From Piezodorus guildinii (lineage: Eukaryota > Arthropoda > Insecta > Hemiptera > Pentatomidae): 64,000 bases of DNA. Each line of letters opens with the position of its first letter. Position 1 is the stretch's first letter. The stretch is taken from positions 6,128,280 to 6,192,279 of the forward strand of contig CM041297.1 in NCBI GenBank assembly GCA_023052935.1, read 5' to 3'. Positions 8,928 through 19,771 of this stretch are shown in pieces. The notes beneath the pieces are model-generated. The model was not told the origin of the DNA and did no database searches. It saw only the letters and a list, made by a program, of their open reading frames with translations. Both the position numbers and the translations under genes were made by a program.

Positions 8928-10244
8928 ATGAGATATTTTCATCAAGTCATGTCCTCAAAGTCTGCAAGTAAAAGATCTAGATCTGCAGGTTCTAACTCGT
9001 CTCCTACAAATCAGAGACCCCGCCGTGAACAAAATAAAAAAATAATTCCACCAGCGACCGCGTCAGCTACCTCATTAGGATCTGAACCACAGCCCAGCAC
9101 ATCATCACAAGGAATAACTGATGAATCCCCGTTTTTTACACCGAATCCATTTGAGATCCTCCAAAATGAAAAAGAAACCATGGAATCTTCTCCTATACCC
9201 AGGGAACCACTACCTCCACCAATATTTGTTAAAAATATTAAAAATTTTAAACTGATGTGTGCGCATTTAAACAAAGTAACTGATCCTAATAGTTATTATT
9301 GTATAAGTAGAACCAATGATACTAAAATATCTCCGACTACTGCTGAAACCTACAGAAAGATTGTAAAATATCTGACTGAGACCAAAGCTGACTTTCATAC
9401 TTATCAGCTGCGCCAGGAGAGAGCATTAAGGGTCGTAATCAGAAACCTACATTCCTCAACACCCGTTGAAGCTATCAAAGAAGAACTGACAGAATTAGGA
9501 TTCCAAGTGAGGCAAGTCACCAACGTTCTAAAAGATAAAAGTCCACTGCCTCTATTCTTCGTGGACTTGGAACCATCAGCAGGAGTCGAAAAAATCTATG
9601 ACCTCAGTAGACTGTACTATACCCGTGTAAAAGTTGAAAAACCTTACACAAAGAGGGAAATAGTTCAGTGTCATAACTGTCAGGCATATGGTCATACCAA
9701 AAGTTATTGCCATCACATACCACGCTGTGTGAAATGCGGTGAACAGCATAAAACAGAAGAATGTACAAGACCAAGATCTACACCCGCTGTATGTGCTCTG
9801 TGCCTCAAGGACCACCCGGCTAACTACAAGGGATGTGAAATCTACAAGAAACTCAGAACCAGATACCAAAAACCTCAGGATCCGAATGAAACAGCTGTAC
9901 CAACCAGAAGCAGAAGAGAACCATGTAAACTTGTAAATTCTAACGTATCATTTGCCCACTTGCTTGGAGGTGGAAACCAGAATCATGAAGTCGAGGCACT
10001 GCCGGAACAACTTTTTCCTCAACTTTCTCAATCCATTGTACAACAATCTATCCCTCAAAGTTTACCTAATCTTCAAAAAACTCCTCAACATCAAATTTCT
10101 CATATCCCTCCACCATCAAACGTCACAGATCTTACCAGTCTAATGACCTCGTTCATCTCCGAAATCAAATCTCTTGTTATGCCGCTTATATCACTCCTTA
10201 CAAATCTAGTATCAAATCTAATCCCTGCCTTGAAAAATCCTTAA
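8928..10244 (+). CDS. LINE ORF1, Gag-like nucleic-acid-binding protein
   Basis: 438 codons, uninterrupted. The N-terminal about 100 residues are Ser/Pro-rich and basic (SKSASKRSRSAGSNSS). A central conserved Gag region includes TYQLRQERALRVVIRNLH. Three zinc knuckles follow from about residue 248: CHNCQAYGHTKSYC, CVKCGEQHKTEEC and CALCLKDHPANYKGC. The last part is Gln/Pro-rich. The protein would coat element RNA for retrotransposition. ATG at 8928 gives the longest frame; ATG at residue 8 (MSSKSASK) is equally plausible. The stop TAA is followed at once by the ORF2 ATG (TAAATG), in the same frame. Confidence 0.93.
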   Translation: MRYFHQVMSSKSASKRSRSAGSNSSPTNQRPRREQNKKIIPPATASATSLGSEPQPSTSSQGITDESPFFTPNPFEILQNEKETMESSPIPREPLPPPIFVKNIKNFKLMCAHLNKVTDPNSYYCISRTNDTKISPTTAETYRKIVKYLTETKADFHTYQLRQERALRVVIRNLHSSTPVEAIKEELTELGFQVRQVTNVLKDKSPLPLFFVDLEPSAGVEKIYDLSRLYYTRVKVEKPYTKREIVQCHNCQAYGHTKSYCHHIPRCVKCGEQHKTEECTRPRSTPAVCALCLKDHPANYKGCEIYKKLRTRYQKPQDPNETAVPTRSRREPCKLVNSNVSFAHLLGGGNQNHEVEALPEQLFPQLSQSIVQQSIPQSLPNLQKTPQHQISHIPPPSNVTDLTSLMTSFISEIKSLVMPLISLLTNLVSNLIPALKNP

Positions 10245-12929
10245 ATGAATTCACCTAACTCCTTATCCATTCTCCTTTGGAATGCGAATGGTGTTAGAAA
10301 TCATACTGACGAACTGACAGCGTTGTTGCAAGACAAAACAATCGATGTTGCACTTATAACTGAAACAAGACTAACGACTAAACAGTACTTCAAAATACCG
10401 CAATACATCACATACCGCACTGACCACCCAGACGGCAAAGCCCATGCCGGTTCTGCTATCATTGTCCACCAATCCCTCTCTCATCATTTACTCCCACTTC
10501 CCACCTATGATTTCCTACAAGCCACAGCCATAGAAATCAAGACTTTTTCCTTTCCGGTAACCCTCACATCTGCATACTGCCCTCCTAAACATTCCATTTC
10601 CAATTCCGAATTTGTATCCTTCCTGGATTCCTTAGGAAATCGTTTCATTCTGGGTGCAGACTTAAACGCCAAGCATCAGCAGTGGGGTTCCAGAACCACG
10701 AATTCTCGGGGACGAAATTTGCTGTCTGCACTCAACTCCCGAAATTTTAATATCCTGCCTCCTGACTCCCCTACCTACTGGCCAACCGATCCTAACCGCA
10801 ATCCTGACATCCTCGACTTCTTTATCCACAGCGGATTAGGCTCCCTCAACTTTTCTGTAACTCGCCTTGATGAACTATCCTCAGACCATAGTCCACTGAT
10901 CCTAAAAGTATCTCTCACTCCAATTCCAAAACCCATTCCACCATCATTCATCCGAGGCCCTGTCAACTGGAACCTTTTCCGCCAAATCCTGACCGATAAT
11001 ATTGACCTCAGAGTAACCCTCAAAACCCCAGATGACCTAGATAATTCCGTCTATTCCTTTACCACCGCCATCCAACAAGCTGTCTGGACTGCCTCCTCTC
11101 CTAAACACCCCAATATAAATCCTCACCAAAATCATTTTCCACAACATATTATAGACCTCATCCATACCAAACGCCGAGCAAGATCATTATGGCAGCGCAC
11201 CCGACACCCAACAGATCGCCGCTCCTATAATTTCTATTGTAAACAATTGAAGAGGGAGTTGGCGACCTTCCGTTCCCAGTCCTTTAATTCCTACCTCTCC
11301 TCTCTATCAGCTCGTGATAATTCCCTGTGGAATGTCACGAAAAAGATCCTAAAATACCATCAAGTTTCCCATCCTCTCCGACGTGGTGATGACTCCTGGG
11401 CTGCGTCTGATGAAGATAAAGCCGAGGAATTCGCCACACACCTCTCCAAAGTTTTCACTCCTCACCCGGAATCCCACGCCAATCACACCGCAACAGTGCA
11501 AGACTTTCTTATGTCACCAATTCCACTTTCCTTACCTCCTAAAGCTATTAATCCCTCTGAGGTCAAATATCTTCTCCAAAAACTTACCCTCCGTAAATCT
11601 CCTGGACACGATCTCCTTACTCCCCAGATCCTCCGACAACTTCCGCAGAAAGCTATTATATTCCTTACTTATATTTACAACTGCATCCTACGCACCACCT
11701 ATTTTCCTCTGTTATGGAAACATTCCACTATCATTCTTTTTCTAAAACCAGGCAAACCTTCCAACAACACTTCATCCTACAGGCCTATTAGTCTACTCCC
11801 CATCCTCTCAAAAATCTTCGAAAGGCTTCTTCTTAAACGTATCCTACCCATATTAGAATCTCAAAATCTTCCTTCCCATCAGTTTGGATTCCGTCCTCAG
11901 CATTCCACAGTTCAACAGGGGCTCCGAGTTGTAGACCATATTTCCTCAGCTCTTGAATGCAGAGAGTATTGTTCTGGTGCGTTTCTGGACATTGCGCAAG
12001 CTTTTGACCGGGTATGGCACACTGGATTACTCTTCAAGCTGAAAACCCATTTACCCCAGTCTCTATACCTCATTCTCTGATCCTATCTCTCAAACCGTTC
12101 CTTCCGCGTTCGCTGTGGTGTAGAATTGTCTAACCTTTATCCCGTTGAGGCCGGTGTTCCTCAAGGCAGCGTCTTGGGACCCGTCCTCTACATCCTTTAC
12201 ACTTCTGATATTCCTACACATCCTGATACCTTTCTGGCAACTTTTGCAGACGACACCGCCATCCTATCATCCAGTTCCGATCCTGAAACAGCATCCTTAA
12301 ACCTGCAAAGACATCTTTCTCTTATCGAAGACTGGTGCAATGCTTGGCGCATTAAGGTGAACGAAGCCAAATGCAAACACGTAACCTTCACTCTTCGACG
12401 AAACTCCTGTCCGCCAGTTTACTTCAATTCCATTCCAATTCCTCCTTCAGATACAGTCCGGTATCTTGGCTTACTATTAGACAAAAGATTGACTTGGAAC
12501 CCACATACAAGACTTAAAAGACAAGAACTCAACCGACGATTCGGACTGTTATACCGACTACTTAACAGAAAATCTGAACTTACAGTTGACAGCAAATTAT
12601 TAATCTACAGGACAATACTGAAGCCCATCTGGACCTACGGATTTGAACTGTGGGGGACAGCTAAACGTACTAACATCAAACGCATTCAATCCTTTCAATC
12701 CAAAGTCCTCCGTACAATAGTAAATGCTCCTTATTATGTTTCCAACTATACCTTGCACCACGACCTTAATGTTCCTTTTATTTCAGACCTGATTCCATCC
12801 AAATTTTCCAAATTCCACCAGAATCTCATTCATCATCCTAATCCTCTAGCTCAATCCCTATCCAGCCCCACCCATCCATACAACCCACCTAGAAGGTTGA
12901 AACGGCAGTGGCCTCGTGACCTCTTATAA
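10245..12929 (+). pseudogene. LINE ORF2: AP endonuclease and reverse transcriptase, one in-frame TGA
   Basis: Would be 894 residues if the TGA at 12078-12080 were sense. Residues 1-225 are an APE-type endonuclease (LLWNANGVRNH, ITETRL, ILGADLNAKHQQWGS, SSDHSPLIL). RT follows from about residue 450: RKSPGHDLLTPQIL, YRPISLLPILSKIFERLL, FLDIAQAFDRVW, then after the stop GVPQGSVLGPVLY and the FADD active site, ending WPRDLL. The frame is conserved across the stop, which falls between the first RT Asp and the QGSVLGP block. As written the protein loses its catalytic FADD. Jockey clade by motifs. Whether the stop is read through is unknown. Confidence 0.92.
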
Positions 12930-13210
12930 CATGTATATTGGAGTTCTAGCATTGGCTAGATTCTCCACTCACGTGCTGTATGCTTGTGAATTGTATATAG
13001 GTATGAGTGACTATTGTATATATTTTTATTGATTTTATTTTGTATATATGTATATTTTATTATTATTATTATATAAATTTATAGTTTTGTATATATTGTG
13101 TGAATGTAGTATGAATGTTGTACGTTATCACTATTAAAAATGTCCTGAATTGGACAGATTGTAATATTGCTCAATGAATAAATAAAAAAAAAATAAAAAA
13201 AAAAAAAAAA
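12930..13210 (+). other. 3' UTR and A-rich tail of the Jockey-type LINE
   Basis: Contains TTGTATATATTGTGTGAATG and GATTGTAATATTGCTCAATG, then an (A)n tract interrupted by T. Closely similar 3' ends occur at 27.5, 38.9 and 62.6 kb, linking those truncated copies to the same lineage. Confidence 0.85.
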
Positions 13211-13223
13211 TATTTCAATCTTC

Positions 13224-13699
13224 AACTCAAAACATCGCTAAGAAAGTGAGAAACTTCTGAAAGCTCGACTACCCTACTTCTTACTTACACAACTTATTTA
13301 TTTATTTTGAAGGCGAAAAAATTGGACATTTTCCTCGATGTTACTATTTCGATCGATGCCCAAAAGCTTCCCAATGCAGTACACCCTAAACCTAGATGAT
13401 GAAATAAAGTTTCACTGAGATAGGAATATATAAGCAGACTCTAGCGAAGACAGGTGACTGTAGCAAGTGCTTCAGTATACACAGTCCTGAGGTGCTTGGA
13501 GTCACGTACCGTTTGCTTTGAAGTACCCTAAGCTACTTAACTATTGTCTTCGAGTACTGTGTCCTGAGTCCAAGCTACCATTAAGGCTGTATTCAGGGCT
13601 CATGTTTGTCTTCAGTTACTTTCTCTTACTATTACCTAAACAATATTTACTTTTGCTTCCATTTACCTATAATATTTTTACTTAACTTAAATTTACTTT
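13224..13699. other. Unassigned segment with a TATA-like box
   Basis: TATATAAG at about 13427 is followed by a GC-richer stretch (to about 13600). It resembles a promoter or LTR leader in texture only. No open frame was recognised. Confidence 0.25.
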
Positions 13700-13885
13700 G
13701 GGTCCTCTGTAGTATGGTGGCTAGCATGGCAGCCTTCTATGCCCAAGGTCACCGGTTCAAACCCGCAGGTGGCCCTAGGATTTTTAATTGGGAGAAAAAC
13801 TCCTTAGTTATGTCGCCCTTTGGTGGGGACGTTAAAAGGTGGTCCGAGTACCTGTCATCGCACAAATAGGGCATATCTTAGGCAA
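13700..13885 (+). mobile_element. SINE-1 copy a (tRNA-derived head)
   Basis: A-box-like GTGGCTAGCATGG and B-box-like GGTTCAAACCC at tRNA spacing, then CCTAGGATTTTTAAT and GGGGACGTTAAAAGG. The 3' tail is missing. Recurs at 17.0, 28.0, 33.3, 45.6, 55.1, 59.1 and 63.2 kb. Confidence 0.8.
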
Positions 13886-14298
13886 CCATTTTTCAGTCAT
13901 TTAATAATTATATATTTTCAGTAAGCTCTAAATTCCTTGATAATAAATATAATAAAATAAAATAATAATATACTGATTTGATTTTATCTAGTATGAGTGA
14001 CATCTATGTGGATATGTATATAAAAATATTATTGCGAAATTGTGTACATTTTTTTAAATGTTTTTTTCTAGTTCTTATCTTTAAATTGGAATGACTCAGA
14101 GTTGGGGCTGATTTTTGGTTATTTTTTAATTTTATATTTTCTCTGTTTTTTTTACTTCTCTGTTTTTACTTTTATTTTTGTTTCTATCTTCTTTTTTTTA
14201 TCTTAATATAATTAATTTTATAGGAGTATATTTATGATGCATTGTTTAACGTTTTATTTCTTTTTTAGTTAGATTATAATATTTGTAAGTTATATATA

Positions 14299-14351
<53 letters not shown>

Positions 14352-15153
14352 TTTTTTTTATTTTTTGTATGATTTACCACCTGTAATTGGGCCTAAGCCT
14401 GTTGGTGGATGATGCAAAATAAAATATAATTGATCGTTATAAATTAATAAATCTAATAAATAATAAAAAATTAATAAATAATATTTTTTCATCGAAACAC
14501 AATGTAATTCTTTTTTATTTAAAAGTTCTAAAATTGATGTCAACAAGAGACGAAATTAGTTAAGCGTATCAAATTATTTATGGTTATATAATTATTTGAA
14601 AATAATGAACGAATCTGTAATTAATTGCAGCGTTTCCAAATACGTAGTAAGTGGGAACGTCATTTTCTGAAGATAGTTGCGAGGATTAAGAAATCATTTA
14701 CGTCAAAATGAATTTTGAATTGAGATCTAACTATTTTATTTGTGCCAGTGATGATACAGAACTATCTGCGTAACAAGAATATAACATAGCATTGAGATAA
14801 AAGCAAATGTCTAATCTTAATTCTCTATTATCATTTGCTGACAAGGAATTGGGGATAAGGTTGTGCTGAAGAAAAGATAGCGGTCGTTAAAATATTTCTG
14901 ATGACCCTCTTATCGAAAATATTGATAGAAAATAATTCTAATCTCATGGAGTTGCAAAATGTAATTAGTTTTTTTGCAATCATCAAAGGAAAATGATGAA
15001 TAATTCTTAAGCCTAATATTTGGAGCAGCCTAAATTAACGAAATGTAGCATCAGATAAAATAAATTTTAGAATAAATTAATAAAATATTATATAAAATAA
15101 ATTTTTATATTTATTAATTAATTTTATTAGTAAATCGTTTATTTAAAAAAAAA
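13886..15153. other. AT-rich sequence with a (TA)n tract, no gene seen
   Basis: (TA)n at about 14293-14347. Nothing else recognised; short open frames here show no motif. Confidence 0.45.
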
Positions 15154-15339
15154 TCTGGATTAACTGACGACTTTACTTACCTACGTTAAAATCAATTTTT
15201 TTTTCTCTTTATATCTTTATTTACACCTTTCAGAAGCTGTCTGACAATCAGCAAATGTATTGGAAAAATGTAAGATTAGACAGGGTAAAAATTTTAAAAT
15301 ACAGTTAAAGATGAAAAAACAGGAAGTAAAAGTAACAAT

Positions 15340-15486
15340 AGGGGTACTCACTACGTTTGCTATAGCATGCTATTTGTGTTATTTTGCTAAACCTGCCGAG
15401 TTTCTACAGTTATTTCCTGTATAAAATTGATGGGTTTAGCACAATAGCACAAATAGCATGCTATAGCAAACGTAGTGAGTACCCCT
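15340..15486. mobile_element. Palindromic MITE (AGGGGTACTC family), copy 1
   Basis: 147 bp and almost entirely self-complementary. It starts AGGGGTACTCACTACG and ends CGTAGTGAGTACCCCT. A 3-bp direct repeat AAT flanks it (15337-15339, 15487-15489). Both flanks are E sequence. Three-bp A/T TSDs suggest PIF/Harbinger, but that is only inference. Confidence 0.85.
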
Positions 15487-15594
15487 AATGTTAAAGAAAT
15501 TATTACATTGCGTTTCGATAGAAACATGTGTTTTATTCAATAATATATTGCATTATTAACTACAACAAGCAGTGAGATTTATTTGTTTGTTTGA

Positions 15595-15658
<64 letters not shown>

Positions 15659-15784
15659 ATATTTACAACTTAGAGGATTAGGGTTGGAATGGAGTTAGTG
15701 ATGAAAGGAGTGGTACCTGGTTCGGGACAAGTCAGCAACATAGGGAACATTTAGGTCTTTATGGATAAGTTGATTCGAGACAAA

Positions 15785-15931
15785 AGGGGTACTCACTACG
15801 GTTGCTATAGCATGCTATTTGTGTTATTTTGCTAAACCTGCCGAGTTTCTACAGTTATTCCCTGTATAAAATTGATGGGTTTAGCACAATAGCACAAATA
15901 GCATGCTATAGCAAACGTAGTGAGTACCCCT
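15785..15931. mobile_element. Palindromic MITE, copy 2 (hybrid junction)
   Basis: Same hairpin, but the left flank is the LINE flank of copy 4 and the right flank is the E flank of copy 1. This is what recombination between copies 1 and 4 would give. Confidence 0.85.
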
Positions 15932-16039
15932 TATGTTAAAGAAATTATTACACTGCGTTTCGATAGAAACATGTGTTTTATTCAATAATATATTGCATTA
16001 TTAACTACAACAAGCAGTGAGATTTATTTGTTTGTTTGA

Positions 16040-16086
<47 letters not shown>

Positions 16087-16212
16087 ATATTTACAACTTA
16101 GAGGATTAGGGTTGGAATGGAGTTAGTGATGAAAGGAGTGGTACCTGGTTCGGGACAAGTCAGCAACATAGGGAACATTTAGGTCTTTATGGATAAGTTG
16201 ATTCGAGACAAA

Positions 16213-16358
16213 AGGGGTACTCACTACGGTTGCTATAACATGCTATTTGTGTTATTTTGCTAAACCCGTCGATTTCTACAGTTATTTCCTGTATAAAATT
16301 GATGGGTTTAGCACAATAGCACAAATAGCATGCTATAGCAAACGTAGTGAGTACCCCT
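16213..16358. mobile_element. Palindromic MITE, copy 3 (hybrid junction)
   Basis: As copy 2: LINE-derived left flank (GAGACAAA) and E-derived right flank (AATGTTAAAG). Shares TGCTATAACATG with copy 4. Confidence 0.85.
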
Positions 16359-16616
16359 AATGTTAAAGAAATTATTACATTGCGTTTCGATAGAAACATG
16401 TGTTTTATTCAATAATATATTGCATTATTAACTACAACAAGCAGTGAGATTTATTTGTTTGTTTGATTATTTATTTATATATATATATATATTGATATTT
16501 ACAACTTAGAGGATTAGGGTTAGAATGGAGTTAGTGATGAAAGGAGTTCTGGTTCGGGCCAAGTCAGCAACAAAGGGAACATTTAGGTCTTTATGGATAA
16601 GTTGATTCGAGACAAA

Positions 16617-16763
16617 AGGGGTACTCACTACGGTTGCTATAACATGCTATTTGTGTTATTTTGCTAAACCCGTCGAGTTTCTACAGTTATTTCCTGTATA
16701 AAATTGATGGGTTTAGCACAATAGCACAAATAGCATGCTATAGCAAACGTAGTGAGTACCCCT
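16617..16763. mobile_element. Palindromic MITE, copy 4
   Basis: Inserted in LINE ORF2 sequence. Flanked by AAA on both sides (16614-16616, 16764-16766), i.e. a 3-bp TSD. Removing it rejoins the LINE reading NAPYFVSNQLIH on the minus strand. Confidence 0.85.
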
Positions 16764-16769
16764 AAAATA

Positions 16770-17029
16770 AGGAGCATTGAGGATTTTTGAAGAATATTTG
16801 ATTTTAAGGATTGGAGACGGGAAGAATTTGATGGTTTAGTAGAGTCCCAAAGCTATACTCCGTAAGTCCATATCGGGCTTATGATGGTAATGTAGATGAG
16901 TCTTTTGTAATTAAGCGGTAGGTTTGAGCGTTTGTCCTGTAAGTGTTGCAGAAGTCGAAAACATCGAGCAGTTTCTTGTCGTTTCATTCTTGTGTGAGGA
17001 TTCCAAGTAAGACGTTTGTCCAGATAGAC
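16770..17029 (-). pseudogene. Jockey-type ORF2 C-terminal fragment
   Basis: Encodes LDKRLTWNPHTRMKRQETAR, YKRLIYITIISPIWTYGV and SNSSRLQSLKS on the minus strand. This is the thumb region just after the RT active site. It continues beyond the MITE into 16479-16613. Closer to the fragments at 34.5 and 63.8 kb than to the full-length copy. Confidence 0.8.
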
Positions 17030-17144
17030 GGCATAATAGGATTTTTTATTCCGATTAAAAAATCCTAGGACCACTTGTGGGTTTGAACCCGTGATCTTTG
17101 GCATAGGAGGCTGTTATGCGAGCCACCCAGCTACAAGTGATCCC
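17030..17144 (-). mobile_element. SINE-1 copy b, head only
   Basis: Minus strand: GGGATCACTTGTAGCTGGG, A-box-like GTGGCTCGCATAACAG, B-box GGGTTCAAACCCAC-like, then AAAAAATCC. It stops where LINE sequence begins, sharing ATGCCGTC-like bases at the junction. Confidence 0.8.
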
Positions 17145-17290
17145 GTAAGATTTATTTGCTATTCATTATTATGTATTGATTTTTACAACTATGGGTATAT
17201 GATTATATTTTTTCTAAAATCTTCAGTTTCTCATTAAAATTTAGAATTATTTTTTTACTGTCTTAATACTATTATTTATTCTTTATCGAA

Positions 17291-17990
17291 GAAAATATTA
17301 TAATATGATCAAAACAAAATTAACTGTGGTACCTTTTAGAATTTTTTTTTATTTTTTTTTTTTTTATGTAAACAAATGTATATACCGAGGAAATTAATAG
17401 ATTTTGAAATGAAAAGTTAAAGAGACGCGATTTATTTAGTACTAAGTCTATTTTTTAGTAAGTTATTGTAAATTTAATGAAGTATCAAATAGTGAATGAA
17501 TGTTACAACTACCAAATCTTAGGCTATTTTTCATCTTCCCTATGAAAACAAGATGTCGTCTAACAGTATATTTTAACATACCACACTTCCTGTCAAGTTT
17601 ACGAGAACTTCTATAGATTTGACTCAACAGCTTCCTTCCTGCAGAACCTCATCAATACCAATAATGGTCGCCCAGAGCCCTTCTTCTTTACTAAACGTCG
17701 TATCTCCACTGCTAAATTGAGTTGGTCAAGGCCACATTTCTCTTCATATTTAATATCTTAGGCTGTGCTTATTTATTTATTTTTTTGTAATGCCTTAAAA
17801 TTGAGAGAATTTCGTAGGACAATGTCATGTTTCTTCTTTGCAATATATAACTAAACTAGAACTTTTTTTCAAGCTAGCCAAGAAAGATTGAACAAGATTA
17901 GAGAATTCTCTAAACGAATTAGGAGTTTTAAATATGATTAAAATATTTACAGCTCTGAGAAATCTTTAATTTGATAAAACATTCATTTTT
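17291..17990. other. AT-rich, no feature recognised
   Basis: A poly-T tract lies near 17342-17366. No motif or repeat match was seen. Confidence 0.4.
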
Positions 17991-18742
17991 ACTTTCACTT
18001 ACCTATATATGGAATATATAGTAGGGGAAAGTGTTGCGATCATGAAAATTTTCGAATTCCAGTTTTCAGCGGAAATCCACTTTTTAGGGTACCCTGAGTC
18101 CAAATGACCAAGTCCTGCAAAAAGGTCTGTGAGTGTGTCAATGTTACGGTTTCTCGAAAACGATTTTGATTAAACTCGCTATGATGATGTAAAATTGAAC
18201 GGGCTTTAATATCATATAGATTTCATTCTGATTGAAATAGTCTGACAGGGCTTAAATGCCGATATTTTAAAATTTCTTACCCTCAAGTACCTTCAATTTT
18301 GTACATTTTATGAAACTGACCTCATGGTTGATCTGATAAATCTGATAAGCATTGCTAAAAAACAGGTAAATATATAAGTTGAACGAATTCGATATCCAAC
18401 TAAAGGAGAAAACTGCAAAAATATTTTTTAATGCAATTTTTATTTTTTGAACGTAATAACAGTAATATATATGTATAATATACCGTTGGAATGCTAAAGA
18501 TTTTAGAAAAATTATTATCTTATATTTACTATTGTAAATATTAACGAAGAGTGATGAAAATCCGATAAAACAAACTGATTGTCGTAGATAATAATAGATT
18601 ATTTAATAAAACACATATTTCTTTTAAAATTAAATGTAAATATTTTTTTAACAATTTATTTCCGTTTCTAAATTTGTTTAAAAACTCTTTAATTGATAAA
18701 AATAACGGAAGTAAGTGAAAGTCGTGTGTTACGCGCACCAGA
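17991..18742 (-). mobile_element. Family E copy 5
   Basis: Both ends present (ACTTTCACTTACC with hairpin; AAGTGAAAGTCGTGTGTTAC, GCACCAGA). About 750 bp; the stretch after the TG tract is shortened. Confidence 0.85.
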
Positions 18743-18783
18743 TTTTGTCAATGTGTCTCGATATTAGAAACAAGATATTTATA

Positions 18784-19680
18784 TTGGGTTGATGCAAAAT
18801 TAATGCAGGTTTTTAGTAGGTATTGTAAATACGCCATATCTTTACTTTAACCATATATATTTAATCAAAATAATTTCCATCTGAATCAGTGCACTTTTGC
18901 CAACGTTCAACAAGCTTTCTTATTCCACCAGAAAAAAAATCCGAATCCCTGGACTCAATGAAATCACGAAAAGAATTTTCAATGTCGTCCTGGTTTTGAA
19001 AATTTTTCTCCCTCAAAAAGTTGTCCAGATGCCTAAAAAAGTGGAAGTCTGTAGGAGAGAGGTCAGGTGAATAAGGCGGATGTTGGAGAACTTTGTAGCC
19101 CAACTCGTGCAGTCGTCGAAGCGTTGGTTGTGCAACGTGTGGTCTGGCGTTATCGTGGAGCAGGATCGGCCCTTCCGATTCATCAATGCTGGGCAAAGAC
19201 GTTGCAATTTTTGAGTTCCGAGTTCCGCCGCCATTTCTCGTGTTGTTTTGGTTGGGTCTTCTTCCACTTTTGACCTCAGCTGGTCGTTGTCCAGAGCAAG
19301 ATGACGGCCCCGACCTTCCTTGTCTTCGAGGTCGAAATCTCCTCTGCGAAACTTCTGGAACCAACGCTGCACCGTGCACTCATTAATAGCCCCCTGACCC
19401 CACACTTCATTATTATTACGAGCCGTTTGCGCAGCGCTGCGCCCTAATTTAAATTCGTAAAAATAAATTTGACGAAAATCGCACTTTGACATTTTCGATT
19501 CAAGATCTTTGAACACACTGAACAAAACGATTTTACTAAACAAATTCATGGTGAAAGAGAGGGTATTAGATAAGGTTTGTTTTGGTATAATAATGATCAA
19601 TGTTAGGATAGCTTTGTTTACACAATTGGAATTAAGATATTGCAATAGAGGAAACCTGCATTAATTTTGCATCAACCCAA
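18784..19680 (-). mobile_element. Mariner element M2, both TIRs present
   Basis: TIRs TTGGGTTGATGCAAAATTAA / TTAATTTTGCATCAACCCAA, flanked by TA (18782-18783 and 19681-19682). 897 bp, shorter than the usual about 1.3 kb, so internally deleted. A different family from M1, M3 and M4. Confidence 0.92.
18861..19494 (-). pseudogene. Mariner transposase (DD34D), deleted and frameshifted
   Basis: The N-terminal part is in one frame: MSKCDFRQIYFYEFKLGRSA, NECTVQRWFQKFRRGDFDLE (helix-turn-helix and WFQKFR linker) and TREMAAELG. The C-terminal part is in another frame: LLHDNARPHVAQPTLRRLH, then PPYSPDLSPTDFHFF, with 34 residues between the two Asp residues, as expected for DD34D. It ends RKLVERWQKCTDSDGNYFD. 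The segment with the first catalytic Asp is missing between them. Inactive. Confidence 0.9.
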
Positions 19681-19771
19681 TACTTATATTAGATTAGTTA
19701 TAGTTATAGGTTAAGTTGTTTTTAAATCATTTTCCTCATCAACCATAATTCTAATACGTTGCCATTTAATT

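Larger units (their letters stand above)
8603..13210 (+). mobile_element. Full-length Jockey-type LINE, about 4.6 kb
   Basis: Flanked by identical 13-14 bp TSDs (ATATTTCAATCTTC at 8589-8602 and about 13210-13223). It has a 325-bp 5' UTR, ORF1, ORF2, a 3' UTR and an A-rich tail. It is the only full-length retroelement in the window and looks young: the TSD is perfect and only one stop is visible in about 4 kb of coding sequence. Confidence 0.93.
15487..16616. repeat. Three tandem units (E piece, (TA)n, LINE piece) separated by MITE hairpins
   Basis: Units lie at 15487-15784, 15932-16212 and 16359-16616. They are nearly identical apart from (TA)n length and small indels (for example GTGGTACCTGG versus TTCTGG). 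Each has E sequence, a (TA)n tract, then minus-strand LINE coding for LIHKDLNVPYVADL. Confidence 0.9.
15586..17144 (-). mobile_element. SINE/LINE composite retro-insertion in E copy 4
   Basis: Flanked by a 14-bp repeat with one mismatch, GT(G/A)AGATTTATTTG (15572-15585, 17145-17158). Read on the minus strand, it starts with a SINE-1 head (to 17030). It switches to Jockey-like ORF2 (17029 downward) and ends with a tail of the SINE type (AATCAAACAAACAAAT). It was later enlarged by MITE insertion and triplication. Confidence 0.65.
15154..17290 (+). mobile_element. Family E copy 4, diverged, interrupted by a composite insertion
   Basis: Starts TCTGGATTAAC and ACGACTTTACTTACC. The E interior (ATACAGTTAAAGAT, AAACATGTGTTTTATT) runs to 15585, and E sequence resumes at 17145 (GATTATATTTTTTCTAAAAT). 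The gap is filled by the SINE/LINE composite and the MITE-bounded triplication. Confidence 0.7.

Noticed and set aside
13700..13885. tRNA gene suggested by A and B boxes
   Set aside because: No cloverleaf acceptor pairing was seen, and the same head precedes a shared SINE body at other loci.
16187..16399. 70-codon open frame on the minus strand
   Set aside because: Lies across a MITE hairpin and E sequence; a chance frame.
15340..16763. Regularly spaced repeats as a CRISPR array
   Set aside because: The spacers are near-identical E/LINE units and the repeats are 147-bp MITE hairpins.
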